A DNA stretch of 64,000 bases from Cymodocea nodosa (GCA_036874045.1 CM072347.1:126501-190500); one strand, 5' to 3'. Counted from the first letter of the stretch, positions 11,982 to 25,329 are shown. Notes: generated by a model not told the origin, from the sequence alone. Made by a program: numbers and translations.

Positions 11982-13803
11982 TCATGCTGGGGACTTCGTG
12001 TCGGCGGGAGGGTCGTCGTCGCCGACGAACCTCCGCCAGAACCAGTGTCTCTTCCAGACGAGCGCCATCTCCTCTATGGGGACGTTCTTGGTCTCGGGGA
12101 GGAAGGCGTAGACGAAGGTGGTCATGATCACCACCCAACAGCCGAAGAAGTAGAACAGCCCGAACTTGAGGTGGCAGAGAAGGGCCAGGAAGACCTGGGC
12201 GATCACGAATGTGAACAGCATGTTCACCGACACGTTGATGCTCTGCCCCGCCGACCGGATCTCCAGGGGGAAGATCTCCGACGGCACCAGCCACCCGAGG
12301 GGCCCCCACGACCAGGCGAACCCCGCCACGTACACGCAGATGAACGTCACCACCAGCCCTGCGTACCCCTTCGACAGATGCCCCTCTCCCGTCGTCCCGA
12401 ACTTGCAACCGATCAGAGTCCCCACGATGATCTGCACACCAACCAGGCAATCGGCCGCTTTAATCCAGGCATCCATGCATGCGTGGGTCATTTGCGATTC
12501 AGTATATCACACACACACACACATATATATATATATGTGTATACCTGGCAGACGATCATCTGAGCCCCGCCCTCAAGAAAGAGCCAGCGGCGGCCGGCGC
12601 GGTCGACGGTGAAGATGGAGAAGAAAGTGGCGAAGACGTTGACCAAACCGGTGATGACGGCGGACATGAGAGAGGCGTCGTCCTCGAACCCCAGAGTCTT
12701 GAAGAGGACGGGGGCGTAGAACATGATGACGTTGATGCCGGTGAGTTGCTGGAAGAAGGGGATCAGGATCGCCATCGTCAGATGCGGCCGGTACTTGCGC
12801 TCAAGGATGCTCGTCCACGGATGCTGCACCAGCTTGGACGAGTCGCTCGCCGCCACCAGGTCGTTGTATTCGTCCTCGATGTCATCGGTGCCCCGGATGC
12901 GCCGCAGCATCTCCCGGGCCTTCTCCCTGTTGCCGCGATCCACGAGGGAGTTGGGTGTGTCGGGAAGTACCAGGGAGCCGAGAGTGATGATCCCGGCCGG
13001 GACGGCGGCCAGCGCCAGGCTCACCCGCCAGCCCCATCCTCCTGAGATCTTGGCCGTGCCGTAGTTCACGAGGTTGGCGGCAAAGATGCCTATCGTGATC
13101 ATCAGCTGGAAGCCGATGTTGAGCATGCCCCTCATGCGCGCCGGCGCCATCTCCGACAGGTACAACGGCACCGACTGCAAATTACTCGTCCGCTCATCAA
13201 CACGTACGTACGTTTTCTTCTTAATCGATAGAGATGTGTATATTAACGTATGTATGTACCTGATTAGCGAAGCCGACGCCGACACCAAGGAGGATGCGGC
13301 CGACGATAAGCATGGCGACGTTCTTGGCGGCGCCGTTGATGGCGGCGCCGATGAGGAAGGTGACGCCCCCGCCGAGCATGGACCACTTGCGACCAAAGAC
13401 CCTGGTGACGTTGGAAGCAAAGAAGGAGGCAACCAGAGCTGCCAGATAGAGGGAGGACGTGAAGGTGGTGAGGAGCTGGCTGTCGAACTTGCAGTACTGA
13501 TTGTTGGCCTCCTCCTCCGCCTTCATCTTGGCGTACACCGATGGGAAGAAGCCCTCCAGAAAGGAATCCATCGACGTGACCCCCCCTGCACCCACGTCCG
13601 GCCATCCATCTCACAGATTAAAAACCCCTTACCCATTAAACCTGTCACGGATTTGCAGAGTGGTGCGTACCGGAAATGCCGATGTCGTAGCCGAAGATGA
13701 GGCCGCCGGTGGCGGCAACGAGGCAGGTGAGGAACACGAAGAGCGTCATGTTGCCCGGGTAGTCCTTCACCGGGCCGGCGCCGACGACGTACCCTCCCGC
13801 CAT
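11982..13803 (-). CDS. STP-type H+/monosaccharide symporter
   Basis: This is a sugar transport protein of the STP/MST clade (major facilitator superfamily), a plasma-membrane proton/hexose importer. Four exons fit: 13803-13671, 13585-13260, 13174-12545 and 12431-11982. They total 1539 nt, giving 512 residues, the normal STP length with twelve membrane helices. Visible marks are [17 protein letters not shown] with the membrane Asp40 that corresponds to the proton site of STP10, Cys76 in NNQYCKF (lid disulfide partner in STPs), GRKWSM after helix 2, [68 protein letters not shown] and the terminal PETKNVP motif. Some exon 3 residues differ from the common family form ([11 protein letters not shown]), which fits the family. 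The substrate cannot be read from the sequence. Confidence 0.95.
12508..12540. repeat. (CA)n(TA)n microsatellite at an STP splice donor
   Basis: A (CA)n tract runs into (TA)7 and then TGTG, and positions 12519-12540 form a perfect 22-base palindrome (ACAC, seven AT, GTGT). It starts within 4 bases of the intron 3 donor (exon end 12545). Confidence 0.9.
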
Positions 13804-13871
13804 TTCCGGGAGATGGGATGGAGGGCTCAGCCGCTTGAGTGTGATTAATTGGGGGGAAGACGAGAGAGGAA

Positions 13872-13886
13872 TGCGGTGGTATTTAT
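13872..13886 (-). promoter_or_regulatory. TATA box of the STP gene
   Basis: The minus strand reads GCTATAAATACC here, about 75 bases upstream of the STP start codon. It matches the plant TATA consensus and predicts a short leader. Confidence 0.75.
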
Positions 13887-15746
13887 AGCGGCCTCATCCA
13901 TTTAATCCGTGATTAGCAACGATAGATTACTGCTGAGCTGGCGGATTTGTTGAATTATCCAATCTTAGTTGGGGCCCTAACAGCCGTCCATTCCGGCTAC
14001 AGGCTACGTCCAGGCCGTCCGATGCATCTACCGTTAACGATGGGCAACGGCCAACGGCTCGGCCTTTATTTATACATCACATCCCTCCGCTATATTTGGC
14101 AAGCACCGACGACCCTGGAGGATTCTTCCGTCTTCGGTGTTATCCTCGTTTACGTACGTACCATCCATCCATCCGTATCAGCTCCACACCAACGGTCAAA
14201 TATTTCCGTGGTGATGGTGGGAGAGGAAGGGAAGAAGGCCACCACAGTATGATTCATGCATCTTCCTTTCCCCCGGTACTACCATCTATCTATATGCCCA
14301 ACAGTTTTATGATAAATATTCTACTCGTTATCGGTTAGATTTTACTTGGAATAAATAGAGATTCACATACCGCCATATTAATTAATTTAGTATTAATATA
14401 TGATAAATCTTTTTGTTTATTAATTTTAAGATAAAATTTCAGGCCAGAATACTAGAAATGCGTGTCGACAAAGCATTAAATGGTATATATCATGTGCAGG
14501 TGTTTATATATAGATATATTATCATGACATGTATAGTCTGCTTTATTGGTTCTAACTGTTTTCTTCTTCTTTTTGGATTCCTCGCAACGACATTAATAAT
14601 CACATGATCACAACGAATCATCGATTGCATGTGATCTCTATATTTATATGTGCATGCTTTTATTTCTCATGGAATATATATTGTGGATGACACAAACTTC
14701 ACGTGGAAATATTTGTAAGAAAGAATTTTCAGCTAACTTAACTATTCAGGTTATTATTATTACCATCATCTTACGGAACTCTTGCTTTTCTTATTGTTTT
14801 GTTCTTGTCTTGTACGAAAAGTTACTTTACTTTTGGGTTTACCAATATATTTAATGTCATGTGGAGAACGTACACATTTGCCGTTTATTTACGTTATGTT
14901 TGTTATTGTAGGAAAACTTATTTAATTTTAAATACCTATACTTCTATTGAGAGTAAAAGTTAGTTATTATTCCTTTTCAAAACATATTTAACCCATTAAT
15001 CAAATCCAGCCCATTTTGTCACAAAGGACAGATCAGGTACCGACTGACACTGTTCAAAGGTAAAGGAGGAGTGGATCATCAGCCAACCTCTGTAATCCAC
15101 GACTTCAACATGGGGAGTAGCGCATAAATTGCCGGAGAAATTTTTATAAATGGATAGATGGATTTTTTATCCACAAGTTAATTATTGCAAACCTCTACTT
15201 GAATGAAGGTCAATCCTGGCGACATCTTAGTCATAATCAATGGTTAACAAAGTAAGGCTGAGTACGTACCGTAGAGAATCAAAGGCAATAAGATGGAATG
15301 GAATTCTGACATTACCTACGGCAACTCCAACAGAATAAGATGGAAACAAAAAATTATGATCTTAGAGCAAGAAAGAATTCTGACCTTTCATCAAATTTCA
15401 CAAAGGAAGAGCCTATTACAGCACATAATCTATCTATAGCATATCAACAAATTCAACATGTATGGATATAAACTGCAAACGCATTAATTGTACCAGACCA
15501 CATGAAACCTGCTGCGACAATGCCTGTCTGGTTCGACAACAAATTCCGCCACAGCTATTGGCTCCCCCCAAAACCGTGATCTGATCGATTATTCCAGCAT
15601 TCCATTAGGAAATTATTCTGTAATATCAGGCAGAAGCCATGGTATGGCATCACCAAACTGGTTTCTGATTTATGTATGAATGGGGAAATGGCAATGGATT
15701 TCTCCTTCACAAGCTAGTTTACAAAAGCTGATTTAGCGTTGCCAGT
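13887..15746. other. Intergenic between STP and NDB2
   Basis: This is the upstream region of the STP gene, then AT-rich DNA with no gene, then the probable 3-prime untranslated region of NDB2 (roughly 15.3-15.75 kb). Confidence 0.5.
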
Positions 15747-18700
15747 TTAGATGCAACTGGAGTCCCTTCCGAATATGAAACGTCTTGCCCAATCTGAGAC
15801 CACAGCTAACCTAGTGCGCCAACTGACTTGCTTGCTGATGACAGGGAGATGGATGAGAGTCAAGGAACATGAAAGATTAATTATTCAAGAGATAACTACG
15901 GCTGAAATGAAACGATACCACACAAAAGGTATTTTTCAGGAAGAAGATGAAAAATAATACCTTGCATATACAGAGTACCAGAGCCACTGGGAGCCATAGC
16001 CTATGGATATCCAATCTCCTGGCAACTGCGCGGCAGTCTGTTCCCCTCCCAGTGGAGCAAATTGACCAAGATGCTGGTACCTGTGGAAAAAAAGGGGCTC
16101 AGAGAATGAGATAACGTGCATACACGTCAAGACGAAGAAGTCCCCGTATTTATAATGAAAGCAAATTGCTAGACTACTTAGGTTGCAACATATCCATTCA
16201 AATTTTATGTTTTAAAATACGTCACAACAATTTCTTTTGATAAAAGTAACATTTTTGCTTAAGTTTGAATCTAAGACCTTTTCTCCAATAACAAAGGAAG
16301 ACCAACCGTGTTACTTGTGCTATCCCGCAATTGGTTAAAAACAGGTTACAATATATCCATGCTAATATTCGAAGCAACAATGAAGAGCTGGCCAGATGAT
16401 TCATAAATGCAGTTTTGAATAAGCTAAAATCTGAAAATAGAGATGGAGCCACCAAGGAAATGAAAATTACCTAAAAGGACGAAACCTATGACGACCGGAT
16501 TCCCTGATCCTAATAGGACCTTCTGGATTTTCTTCCACCTCTTTCATGATATTAAAGCACTTGGCAAGATATGCACCTTGTTGTGCAGCAACCTGGAATG
16601 TCATAGAATAAACCAAAACTTTAAGTCATATAGAGAGAATAAACAAATACTTGCAGACTCCTGTATGTAGTCATTTCATTTAGTAAAACAAAGGCCGTGA
16701 CAACCACTTCTGGACTTCTGCATATGGTCACAGTAAAACATAAGGCCACAACTACTGAAAACAAAATCTGGTGAAATACAAGAATACTTTTACCTGAGCT
16801 GTTGCAGGAAGGTTCTTCACCTGAGAATCCACGTCTTCAAGAGCTTTTTTGAAATTCTCAATGTCCAGCTCCATGGACTCTTTCTCAACATTCCCATGAG
16901 CTTCATTCAGAAGATCTGCAATTCCATTCATTTGCTTGCTCTTCAAATAAAGCTTCACTTGTGGATATCTTTCACAGATGTCCTCTAAAACATCTTGGAT
17001 TTCTTTAAGAGTTAATGTTCCAGAATTATCTTTGTCTGCCACCTTAAATATTGCTGAGATATCTTCCTAGAAAGGCAAAGCCAAGATATTCAACTCCATA
17101 GTTATTAACCAGAGTTATTTAATTATTTAACTCTTACACTAATCTCATTTTGAAATAAAATAATTGTGACAAAAATAAAGTCAGAACAAAACTCTGGTAC
17201 AAAGCTAAGTGAGGACAAAACTCTGCTACAAAGCTAAGTGATCGCCATGTATAAGGTCATTAAGGAGAATTAATTTTGGTAAGGACATTTATCATCCATA
17301 CGAAAATGTAAAAGAACCAAATTGTTTTTATAAGAGAAGAATTTTTTTGGGCACTGCACATGAGCAAATCATTGGAATATTGTAACTAAAAGAGAGATAC
17401 AATATTAATGAAAAATAAAACAAATGTCCATAGGACAAGGTGAGAAAAATTTTAAAAAATAAATATGGTCCAGACTATTCTTGTGAAATAAAGCACACAG
17501 CAACAGCCAATGCCCTTCTCCCATCATACCATCTTTAGAAAATGGAATCAATTGCACTATTTGCACTAAGAGATGTCCACTTCCTACAAATATCTCAAGG
17601 ATCTAATTCTTATGTAATGAAAAAAAATTGTATAATTAAGTGCAAATTAGCACAGCAGACAAGCTTAACATTGTAACTTGCAGTGTGTGTATCTTGTTAA
17701 GGGCACAAAATTGTAACAGAATTAGCAATATCAAACAATTAATTTAATGTGTTCTTCAGCAATGAAATCCAATATTAAACATATATATAACAAAAGAATA
17801 CTGATATGAATGGAAAATTTAATTTTTATATATTGCATGTTTGTTGAATATGGTTAAGGATGCAATCCTAGAATATCAGAATGAAAGAGGTAAACTCTAA
17901 GCAGATCAACATCTTTATAATGAACTAAATTAATCACATGTTAAAGAATACCATGACTTTCCTTTGGCTTATGGTAGCACAATCACCGAGTGCATACACA
18001 CCATCACATCCTCTAACTCTTAGCCACTCATCGGTAGCTAATACACGCCTACCACCCTGTTCAATGGCATAGAAATTTACATAACTTTTTTTAAAATTCA
18101 AGATTAAGTATTGATAACATAACTATATAATTAAAAATGAGAAAATAGAAACACAAAGAAATGTAGATCTATCAACCTGACCAATTTGCTTCATAAAGTC
18201 CAATATGATGGGACGTGTTCCAATACCAGTTGACCAAACAGCCATTCCATAAGGCACAGAAACTTCCCCAGTTGCCCTATGTGTCATAGTAATGGCTTTA
18301 TCAGAAACTTTAGTAACTTTGAACCCCGTCTTCACATCAATGCCGTCTCTTTGAAACTTCTCCTCAGCAAATGCAGTGATCCTTTTGTCAAACCTGAAGC
18401 AAAAACATTTATGATTTTTTAGAATAGTAGTACAGCATATATTACGAAACTGTAGTGGTGAAGTTCATCGGTGTCACAAGTCAACCTATAGCATCCAATA
18501 ACAAAACTCCATTGTTCCTAAATACAGTCTCAAAGACTTGAGGGATGTTTCATGCATACCCAACTACCATACAACTCTCCAGACATGTAAGAATTACAAA
18601 TATCATACTACTTTTTATGTCTCATTGTATGCAACTCAATAAAAATATATTCTCATATCTACGAAATTAATGGCAAACAAAATATAAGTAAACAACGAAC

Positions 18701-21700
18701 AAGAGTGATGACAGAACATAAAAGTAAAACAATGAACAAGAATAAACATATAGGACTAAAATATTTTCATGTTTCTTCACTTACATGGTCAAAATATGCT
18801 CCCCAACTACCACGCAACTCTCCAGACTTGTAAAAATTACAAATATCATACTACTTTTGATGTCTCATTGTATGCAACTCAATAAAAATATATTCTTGTA
18901 TCCATGAAATTGATGACAAAACAAATATAAGTAAACAATGAACAAGAGTGATGACAAACAATATAGAAGTAAAACAATGAACAAGAATAAACTTATAGGA
19001 CTAAAATATTTTCATGTTTCTTCACGTACATGGTCAAAATATGCTCCCCGGCCTCAATGACAGATATCCTGATGAAATCTTGAACTCTAGGATAGAGCTT
19101 AGCTATATCTTCTTTGACAAAGTCATGCAATTCTGCAGCAAATTCAACACCAGTTGGGCCCCCACCAACAATAATGAAATGAAGCATCTTCCTTTTTTCA
19201 TCATCGCTAAGGGATGGAAGATTTGCTCTCTCAAAGCAATCCATTACACTCCTCCGTATCTTCTGAGCATCTTCTACTTCCTGCATGAGTGAAACTCAAA
19301 GCATGTATCCATGAATTAAATAAATGCACAAGACAATGTAGTTATGAGAAAAAGGGAAGCATTACTAACCAACAAAATTGACATGACTAAATAATAAAAG
19401 TAAGGTATAATGATTGTCTTCTTCTATGGCAAGATAAAAATCATGTAACATCAACTCCTACCAATAAGATCGATCTAATTTTTGAATGATATTATTTTCA
19501 AATGCAAATTGCAAATTGTTGATGCTTTCTAATATGTGTAAAGTGTAAACTCTACACAAGAAAACTGCAGGTGATCATACCAAAGAAAGTCAATTATGTA
19601 AAGATTTATTACTATTTATTCCTTTATATATATGGTTTAACAGTGGTTTGTAAATTACAACCATCTTAAATTTATAGAATCAGATCCATGTATCAGATTC
19701 TTTTCTTCCCAAGCATAATTTTTTATCAATAATTGACGATTTTAAGAACCTAGCATACAAGTTACCACCAGGCTATATATAATCCTAACTATTTTATAAC
19801 AATTTGTTTGAAAATGAAAATCATTTGTTAAAAATATAAACCATCAGGAAGAATCGTTATTAAACAAGTTTAACCAAAAACAAATTAACACTTTATCCTC
19901 ACTCTAACATGAATTGATGGTAAAACAATTTAAATAAATACAACAAAATGAAAATTGTAGCATTGCCATGTCTAAATGACAGAGATACCTTCAGAAAATG
20001 ACAATTCTCTTTTACACCAGGGGTATTGAATGTATTGGCCTGGGCTCCCACTGCAATAATCAAATAATCGTAATCCACAGTAAATTCCCCATTACCGTCC
20101 AGGTTTGTTCCAATTTGTGACCGACAATGTACTTTCTTATTTACATAATCAATTTTGAGACATTCTGCTTCCCAGAATCTAATGTTACCACATTTCTGTG
20201 AAGAAAAAGAAAATAACTAAGTGGTTCAGAAAATGTTTTCATAAAAATAAATCATGAAGAAAAGAAGTATAAGTTTTTAAAAAAGAATAAATGATCCAAT
20301 ACAAGTTATAAAATATCAACATCCCAGTATATATAATTTTCCACTATGAATTACTATGCAATGAAGAGAAACTAATAGAGTTACTATTAAGTATTCAATT
20401 TTCTGTTGGATTAATGAATGTTGGCTCAGTTTAAGTTTGAGCATAAGGCCTAGTGAAACCTCCAAGCATCCAAGAGTAGTAGTCAGAATTTAGGAGACAC
20501 TTCAAGTATCAATAACAACTTGATATAGGATCGATCACATAAATCCTTTTCTTCCATATATTTCTATCTATTATGTAAATTCTTTAGTTAAATTGCAGAA
20601 ATTTAAATCTTTTCTCCTAAATGTTAACTAAGCACTATTAGACATTCGTCTACTTTTAATTTTTTCTAACATTAATTAATTCCCTTATTCTAATTGGTGT
20701 ATTATTTAACTTTCTAAGAATATGAACATATCATTCAAACTAATTTTTCTTATCTTATCTTCAACTAGTACAACCCCTACTCTATTTCTAATAAAAGCAT
20801 TTTTTTTAACTTATCCCTTAAGGTATTACCACTTATCCATCTCTGCAAAATTAACATTTTTGCATATAGTCATATTTTATAGCCTAGCATTTCAAGTTAT
20901 AAAGTATAATTGAGCAAATAGTAATTTTATAGAATTTTCCTTTTATTCTAAGGGTATCCTCCAGTCACCTAACATTTCAGAAATATTTCTCTACTTTGTC
21001 CACCCTACTTTAATCCAGCAATCTTCTATAATTTTTGTATTGGCACTTATTATAGATTTTAAATATTTAAAGATCTTACTTTCATGAATTTCATGACCAT
21101 TTAAAGTAAAAAAGAAAATATAATTCATAAAGTTGTAGATGAGCAGGATACAACATGTGACAAAAATGAATGCTATTAAGCATTTTAGAAGCCTTGCTAC
21201 AAGTTCCAAGCCCAAAAAGGGAAAAATTACAATCTACAAATCTATAATACTGCAATACTTGGATTCTTAAAATAGGAACAAAATTAAGGGAATGTAAATA
21301 ACAGACAGGGCCATGCAATATAAAATGACTAATTAGCGAGATTACCATAGCTGCTAAATCTGGAATAGACACACATCCATGGTTAGTACAAAAAGAAAGC
21401 ACAAGTAATTGGTTACGAGAGAAATGTTTTAATTATTTGATGGCTTGATCTTCCAAAAATATATGAATACCTTTGTTGAAAAACAAAAATTCATTGTAGG
21501 GGAAACGAACATTATCTTAGAAAAAAAAGAACTCGCTTGATTAACCAAAACTAGATGGATGAAAGCAAACTATCAAACCTTTTTCATTATTTTCCGGACT
21601 GGTTCAACAATACTTCGAGCATCAACTGACCCACAAGTTACACTTGGTAGCAGAGGAGTGAACGCAAAGTAGTTGCGGGGTGACACAATTTGTACATCAT

Positions 21701-22709
21701 ATGTGTTGGGATTCAAATTTTTCAAGAAGCTGGTCCCTGCCCATCCAGTCCCAAGTATAACCACCTTCTTCTTACCAGGGGTTTGAGCCGGTTCGGCAGC
21801 AAGAGCATGATTGGATCCTGCATCAGCATAGACCACAAGACTGCCGCCACTGCGATGTGAAAGAAAAAAACCATCGTCAAAACGACAACGACTACCATCA
21901 TCATCATCATGAATAGAAGAGGGACGGTAACTCTTTAAATTGTAAACGGTATTTTTCACGTATAAAGCAACTCAAAAAACCACAAGTGGTCCCTACAACG
22001 GAGTTGCCGCAGTAGAAGATGTCAAAGGCTCAACTCATCGGGATCTAAAGCATGAGAATACACAGAATTTGTAATCAAGCCAAGCCAAGCGGAATTGATA
22101 AGCTTATAAGGTCTACAAGGTGAAGAGGTCTTGTGTTGAACTCTAGGAAAAACGTTACCAATTACTATGAAAACACAAACGAAAGGGCCAGATGAGAGAA
22201 ATTAATACTAACGTACAAAAACAAGAGACAAATTAAGGAAATACATGGAAGCACAGGCTTGGCCTGAGAAAAAACATCTCGGGGCATAGAAACACGAAAA
22301 CAGAGGAAAACATAAACAAAAGGCGAAAACAAACATAGAAACACAGAAAAAAGAGAGAGACACAGGAAAGGCGAAAAAAAAAACGCACAAACAGAATATA
22401 CGAAACAAAAATAAGTGCATCCGCAGAGAACATAGAAGGAAGGAGATGGAATCGACCGGAGCATGAGAAAGGAGGCAAAGAAACGTACAGATCAGAGAAA
22501 AAAGAAAAAAAAACTGAGATGGATAGAGAGCACTAACAGATCGTAAACGCAACGATCACGAACGTCGAAGGAGAGAATCAATCGTCATACGGTCGAGGTT
22601 GTGGAAATTACCTGACGGTGAGGACGACGAGCAGCCTGGAGTAGGCGGCATTGCGGCGGAGCGCCTGGGAGGCGCGATCGAAGAAGGAGGAGGCGCCGGC
22701 GAACCTCAT
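15747..22709 (-). CDS. NDB2: External EF-hand NAD(P)H dehydrogenase NDB2 (mitochondrial, type II)
   Basis: This rotenone-insensitive flavoenzyme oxidises cytosolic NAD(P)H on the outer face of the inner mitochondrial membrane and passes electrons to ubiquinone without pumping protons. Ten exons fit: 22709-22612, 21849-21579, 20195-19989, 19280-19030, 18393-18177, 18056-17952, 17066-16794, 16592-16471, 16080-15961 and 15834-15747. They total 1752 nt, giving 583 residues, almost the length of Arabidopsis NDB2. The first dinucleotide motif GTGWAG is at residues 66-71 and the second, GGGPTG, at 231-236. The second fold ends in DGVYALGDC. An EF-hand loop (DKDNSGTLTLKE, residues 394-405) has all ligand positions filled, indicating calcium control. 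The C-terminus YQHLGQFAPLGGEQTA and FIFGRDSS is the family end. An N-terminal helix and Arg-rich start fit import. The NDB2 name rests on the EF-hand and length; NDB3 is the main alternative. Confidence 0.95.
18560..19049. repeat. 244-bp tandem duplication spanning an NDB2 exon-intron junction
   Basis: Copy 1 (about 18560-18804) and copy 2 (about 18805-19049) are near-identical head-to-tail repeats, offset by 243-245 bases. The unit contains the last 20 bases of NDB2 exon 4 plus the start of its intron, so the exon end and its splice donor occur twice in the transcript. Confidence 0.9.
20580..20975 (-). mobile_element. Decayed LINE fragment (C-terminal end of ORF2) in an NDB2 intron
   Basis: On the minus strand, translation with stops gives DWRIPLE and, downstream, AEMDKW. 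These align in order with the DRRIPIRLKGKF and AEMRMLRW motifs found near the C-terminus of plant LINE polyproteins. Frame breaks and stops show it is long dead. It lies in NDB2 intron 2, in the same orientation as the gene. Confidence 0.5.
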
Positions 22710-22744
22710 GGCTAGGTTTGTCACTACTTCCTTCCGGTTTTTCT

Positions 22745-22795
22745 CGGACGGCGAGAGAGGGAGAGGGAGAGGGAGAGGGAGGGAGATGGAGGAGC
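22745..22795. repeat. GAGAGG-rich microsatellite in the NDB2 leader
   Basis: A run of GGGAGA repeats (CT-rich on the transcribed strand) lies about 40-85 bases upstream of the NDB2 start codon. CT-rich leaders are common in plant genes. Confidence 0.8.
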
Positions 22796-25235
22796 CGAGG
22801 GAGCCCTGGAGGAGTATTGATGGATGTATATGGGATGGGGGTGGTCGGCCACGCGTCCTCGGTCAGACGAGACGATCGTGCCCGCCAACGAACGGACGGA
22901 TATGTCCAGAAAGCATGGAAGGGAGATGGAAAAGGAGGAATGTGCTTCCACTTCCTTTTTCTGCCACGGTGGAAAACAAACATTTTATTAAAATAATTAT
23001 CATAGTTATTTATTATGAGTTTATTTTTTCTGTTGGTGCCTAAAAACTATATTAAATCAATTTCGTCATGTCATTTTGAGGATTAAATGTGTGATTAAAA
23101 GTGATGAGGCGAAACGTTACAGTACGATTTACAAAGAGATAAAATAACATATCAAAATTAAATTTAATATATTTTTAAAAACATTTATAATAAAAGAAAT
23201 GCTTTAAACATTTACGTACGGGAGAAGAGCGTGCAACGAAAGAAGGAATGGATAGGTGGTTGACTCCCTGTCCACCACCCATGCGTTCCTTCCGGTTTCG
23301 TCCACGAATCACGTTACATCTTTACTTAATTGATTGATTGATGCGTTAATTGAAGAAATTCCCGCAGACAAATAAATAAGCAGGAATTCCCGCAGACATA
23401 GAAAAGAGAGAAAATTGAAGACTCCAGAAAATAAGGACTGTACAAGAAGAGGACGAATGGGGTCGGCGGAAGGTCATTATTGCCGACGCCCATGTGCATC
23501 TACGACGACCAGGCGTTGTCATTTTCTGGCTATGTTATACGAACCGGGTTAAACAAAGCAATGAATGGTTTTACGAAATCGACCTGCGACTTCAGTACAG
23601 CAACCTCAAGTTAAGGGAAAATCATAAAATAAGTTGATTTCTCTGATGTACCTATAAAAATCATAAGTGATTTTAGTTGCATTTTTACACCTCTTTTCAA
23701 GATTTTCATCGAGAGATCTCTTAGAGGGTGGTTGTACATATCAAAAAGTTTAAAAATAAAAGAAATAAAAAATTTATATTTTTAAGAAAATCAAAATTAT
23801 TTGTACACATATTAGAAAGTTAAGAAAATTAAGATTTTTAAAAAAAATTATATAAAATAAAATATTTAAAATTAAAATATATTTTTTAAATCAAAATATT
23901 TTAATAATTAATTTTAATTTATTTTATTTTTTTATCTCATAATACTTATAATTTTAAAAAAAAACATCAACTCTTCTTATTTTTATTTAAAGCCAACCTT
24001 AAAATTAAAGATGAATAGGAAATTAGAAGTTGTAGGCGCGACTTTGCTTTGCTCCCCGATAACCCAATGCCATGAACGTTGCTTCCTGGTGTGGGCCAAG
24101 AGAGCAAGCCGGTCGAACGACGTACCACGCCTACAGGGCGTTGACGACGGACTTGTCCTCGATGATCACCCTCTTCCTCCACTAGAGGAGGCTGCACGGT
24201 CTCGAACACCCTGTTCGGTGGCTGGAGCGGCTTGACCACCCCTCCTCCCCTCGCCCCCAGATCAAACCTCTTCTCTGGTTCCACATTGTCTCACTGGGAG
24301 AAGGTCTATCCGTAATCCCACTCATCCAACACTGCCTCCTCCAACATCTCCATCGTTCACCTTCTGACTTCACCATCCTCATGACCACCACCACCACCAC
24401 CACCACCTCCGCCTTGTAAGTAGCATGATAAACACTTGTTCCCTTGTCAGAGTGATTCTTTGGCTTACAGCTTGCTGGCTTTGATAGGTCGACAAGTGCC
24501 GAGCAATCAACATGTTTGAGCGTATGCGATTTCTTGATTTTGAAAGAGAAAGTCTTCGAAATCAAAAAAAAAATTCCTTTTATATTTGAAAAAATTAAAA
24601 AACTTTTTCAAATTTTAAGATCCATACAAACTAATCACATACTTTATTTACTTTCATTTCTTTACATTCTTAAAAGTCTTTAATTTCATTTCTTTCCATT
24701 CTTCAAAATCCTAAGCTAGAGTTTTAGAAACTAGTGGTGTATCAACAAGGGCTACAACAAAAGTACAATTCCACCGGTTGGGAAATTAGAGATGCCATGT
24801 TATTCAAATCTGAAAATATATAAGGCAAAAAGGTTTGAAAATCCATAAGCACCCATTTCCCAAGGAGGCACAAAAATATTTTTATTTCACCAAGCTACCG
24901 TAAGCACCCATAAGTTAATGGCAATTAGAGACGTCTGTTTTGACAAATCTTAGTTATAGAAACCAACACCTGTGAGCAACCAATTTTCCCACAGATGTCA
25001 TTTTGGTTGCGGTGATGAACAACTGATTTCCAAAACTTAATCTTATCAAATGTTTTAAAACACTTTAATCTTAAAAAATAATTTAATTCCAAATAACAGC
25101 TTAAACCAAAGACTTAAAACTTTCAGCGACTTTTGCAGGAAAGAACATTCTAATTGAAAGTACATTTAAGCCCGAATTCTTAAACACCATAATACCTAAT
25201 ATCAAATTGACCAGCAGTAAAGAAGACAGACAAAT
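22796..25235. other. NDB2 promoter region and intergenic DNA
   Basis: After the NDB2 upstream region come AT-rich stretches (23.6-24.0 kb), then a GC-rich patch at 24.03-24.42 kb containing a (CCA)n run at about 24386-24412. The patch has short open frames on both strands, none of which I recognise. The rest shows no gene. Confidence 0.45.
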
Positions 25236-25329
25236 GAAGCCTCAGAGAGCCAGATCGGAATCTTCAATATGGTGGTGAGACCACATATCAGACGGTAATT
25301 CCAATAATGAACAATTCATCAAAGGCTTC
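25236..25329 (-). ncRNA. snoR77Y: C/D box snoRNA, snoR77Y-like (guides 18S Um at yeast position 578)
   Basis: Reading the minus strand, a 94-nt segment begins GAAGCC and ends GGCTTC, a perfect terminal stem. Inside it are a C box (TTGATGA, 25322-25316), a D-prime box CTGA (25291-25288) and a D box CTGA (25245-25242). The bases before D-prime, TGGAATTACCGT, pair with the conserved 18S rRNA segment CGGUAAUUCCA over 11 bp. By the D+5 rule the target is the U of CGGU, equivalent to yeast Um578 (bacterial U531), which snR77 modifies in yeast and snoR77Y in plants. The C box has T where a purine is usual. The second guide, before the D box, has no target I can name. It lies within a TATA-driven unit on the same strand. 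Confidence 0.8.

Noticed and set aside
22165-22552. Overlapping Phe/Cys/Ser-rich frames in the first intron of NDB2
   Set aside because: They come from a pyrimidine-rich intron, overlap in several frames and have no start context or homology.
23967-24565. Coding-like GC-rich patch with several frames
   Set aside because: No frame is continuous, none resembles a known protein, and part of it is a simple (CCA)n run.
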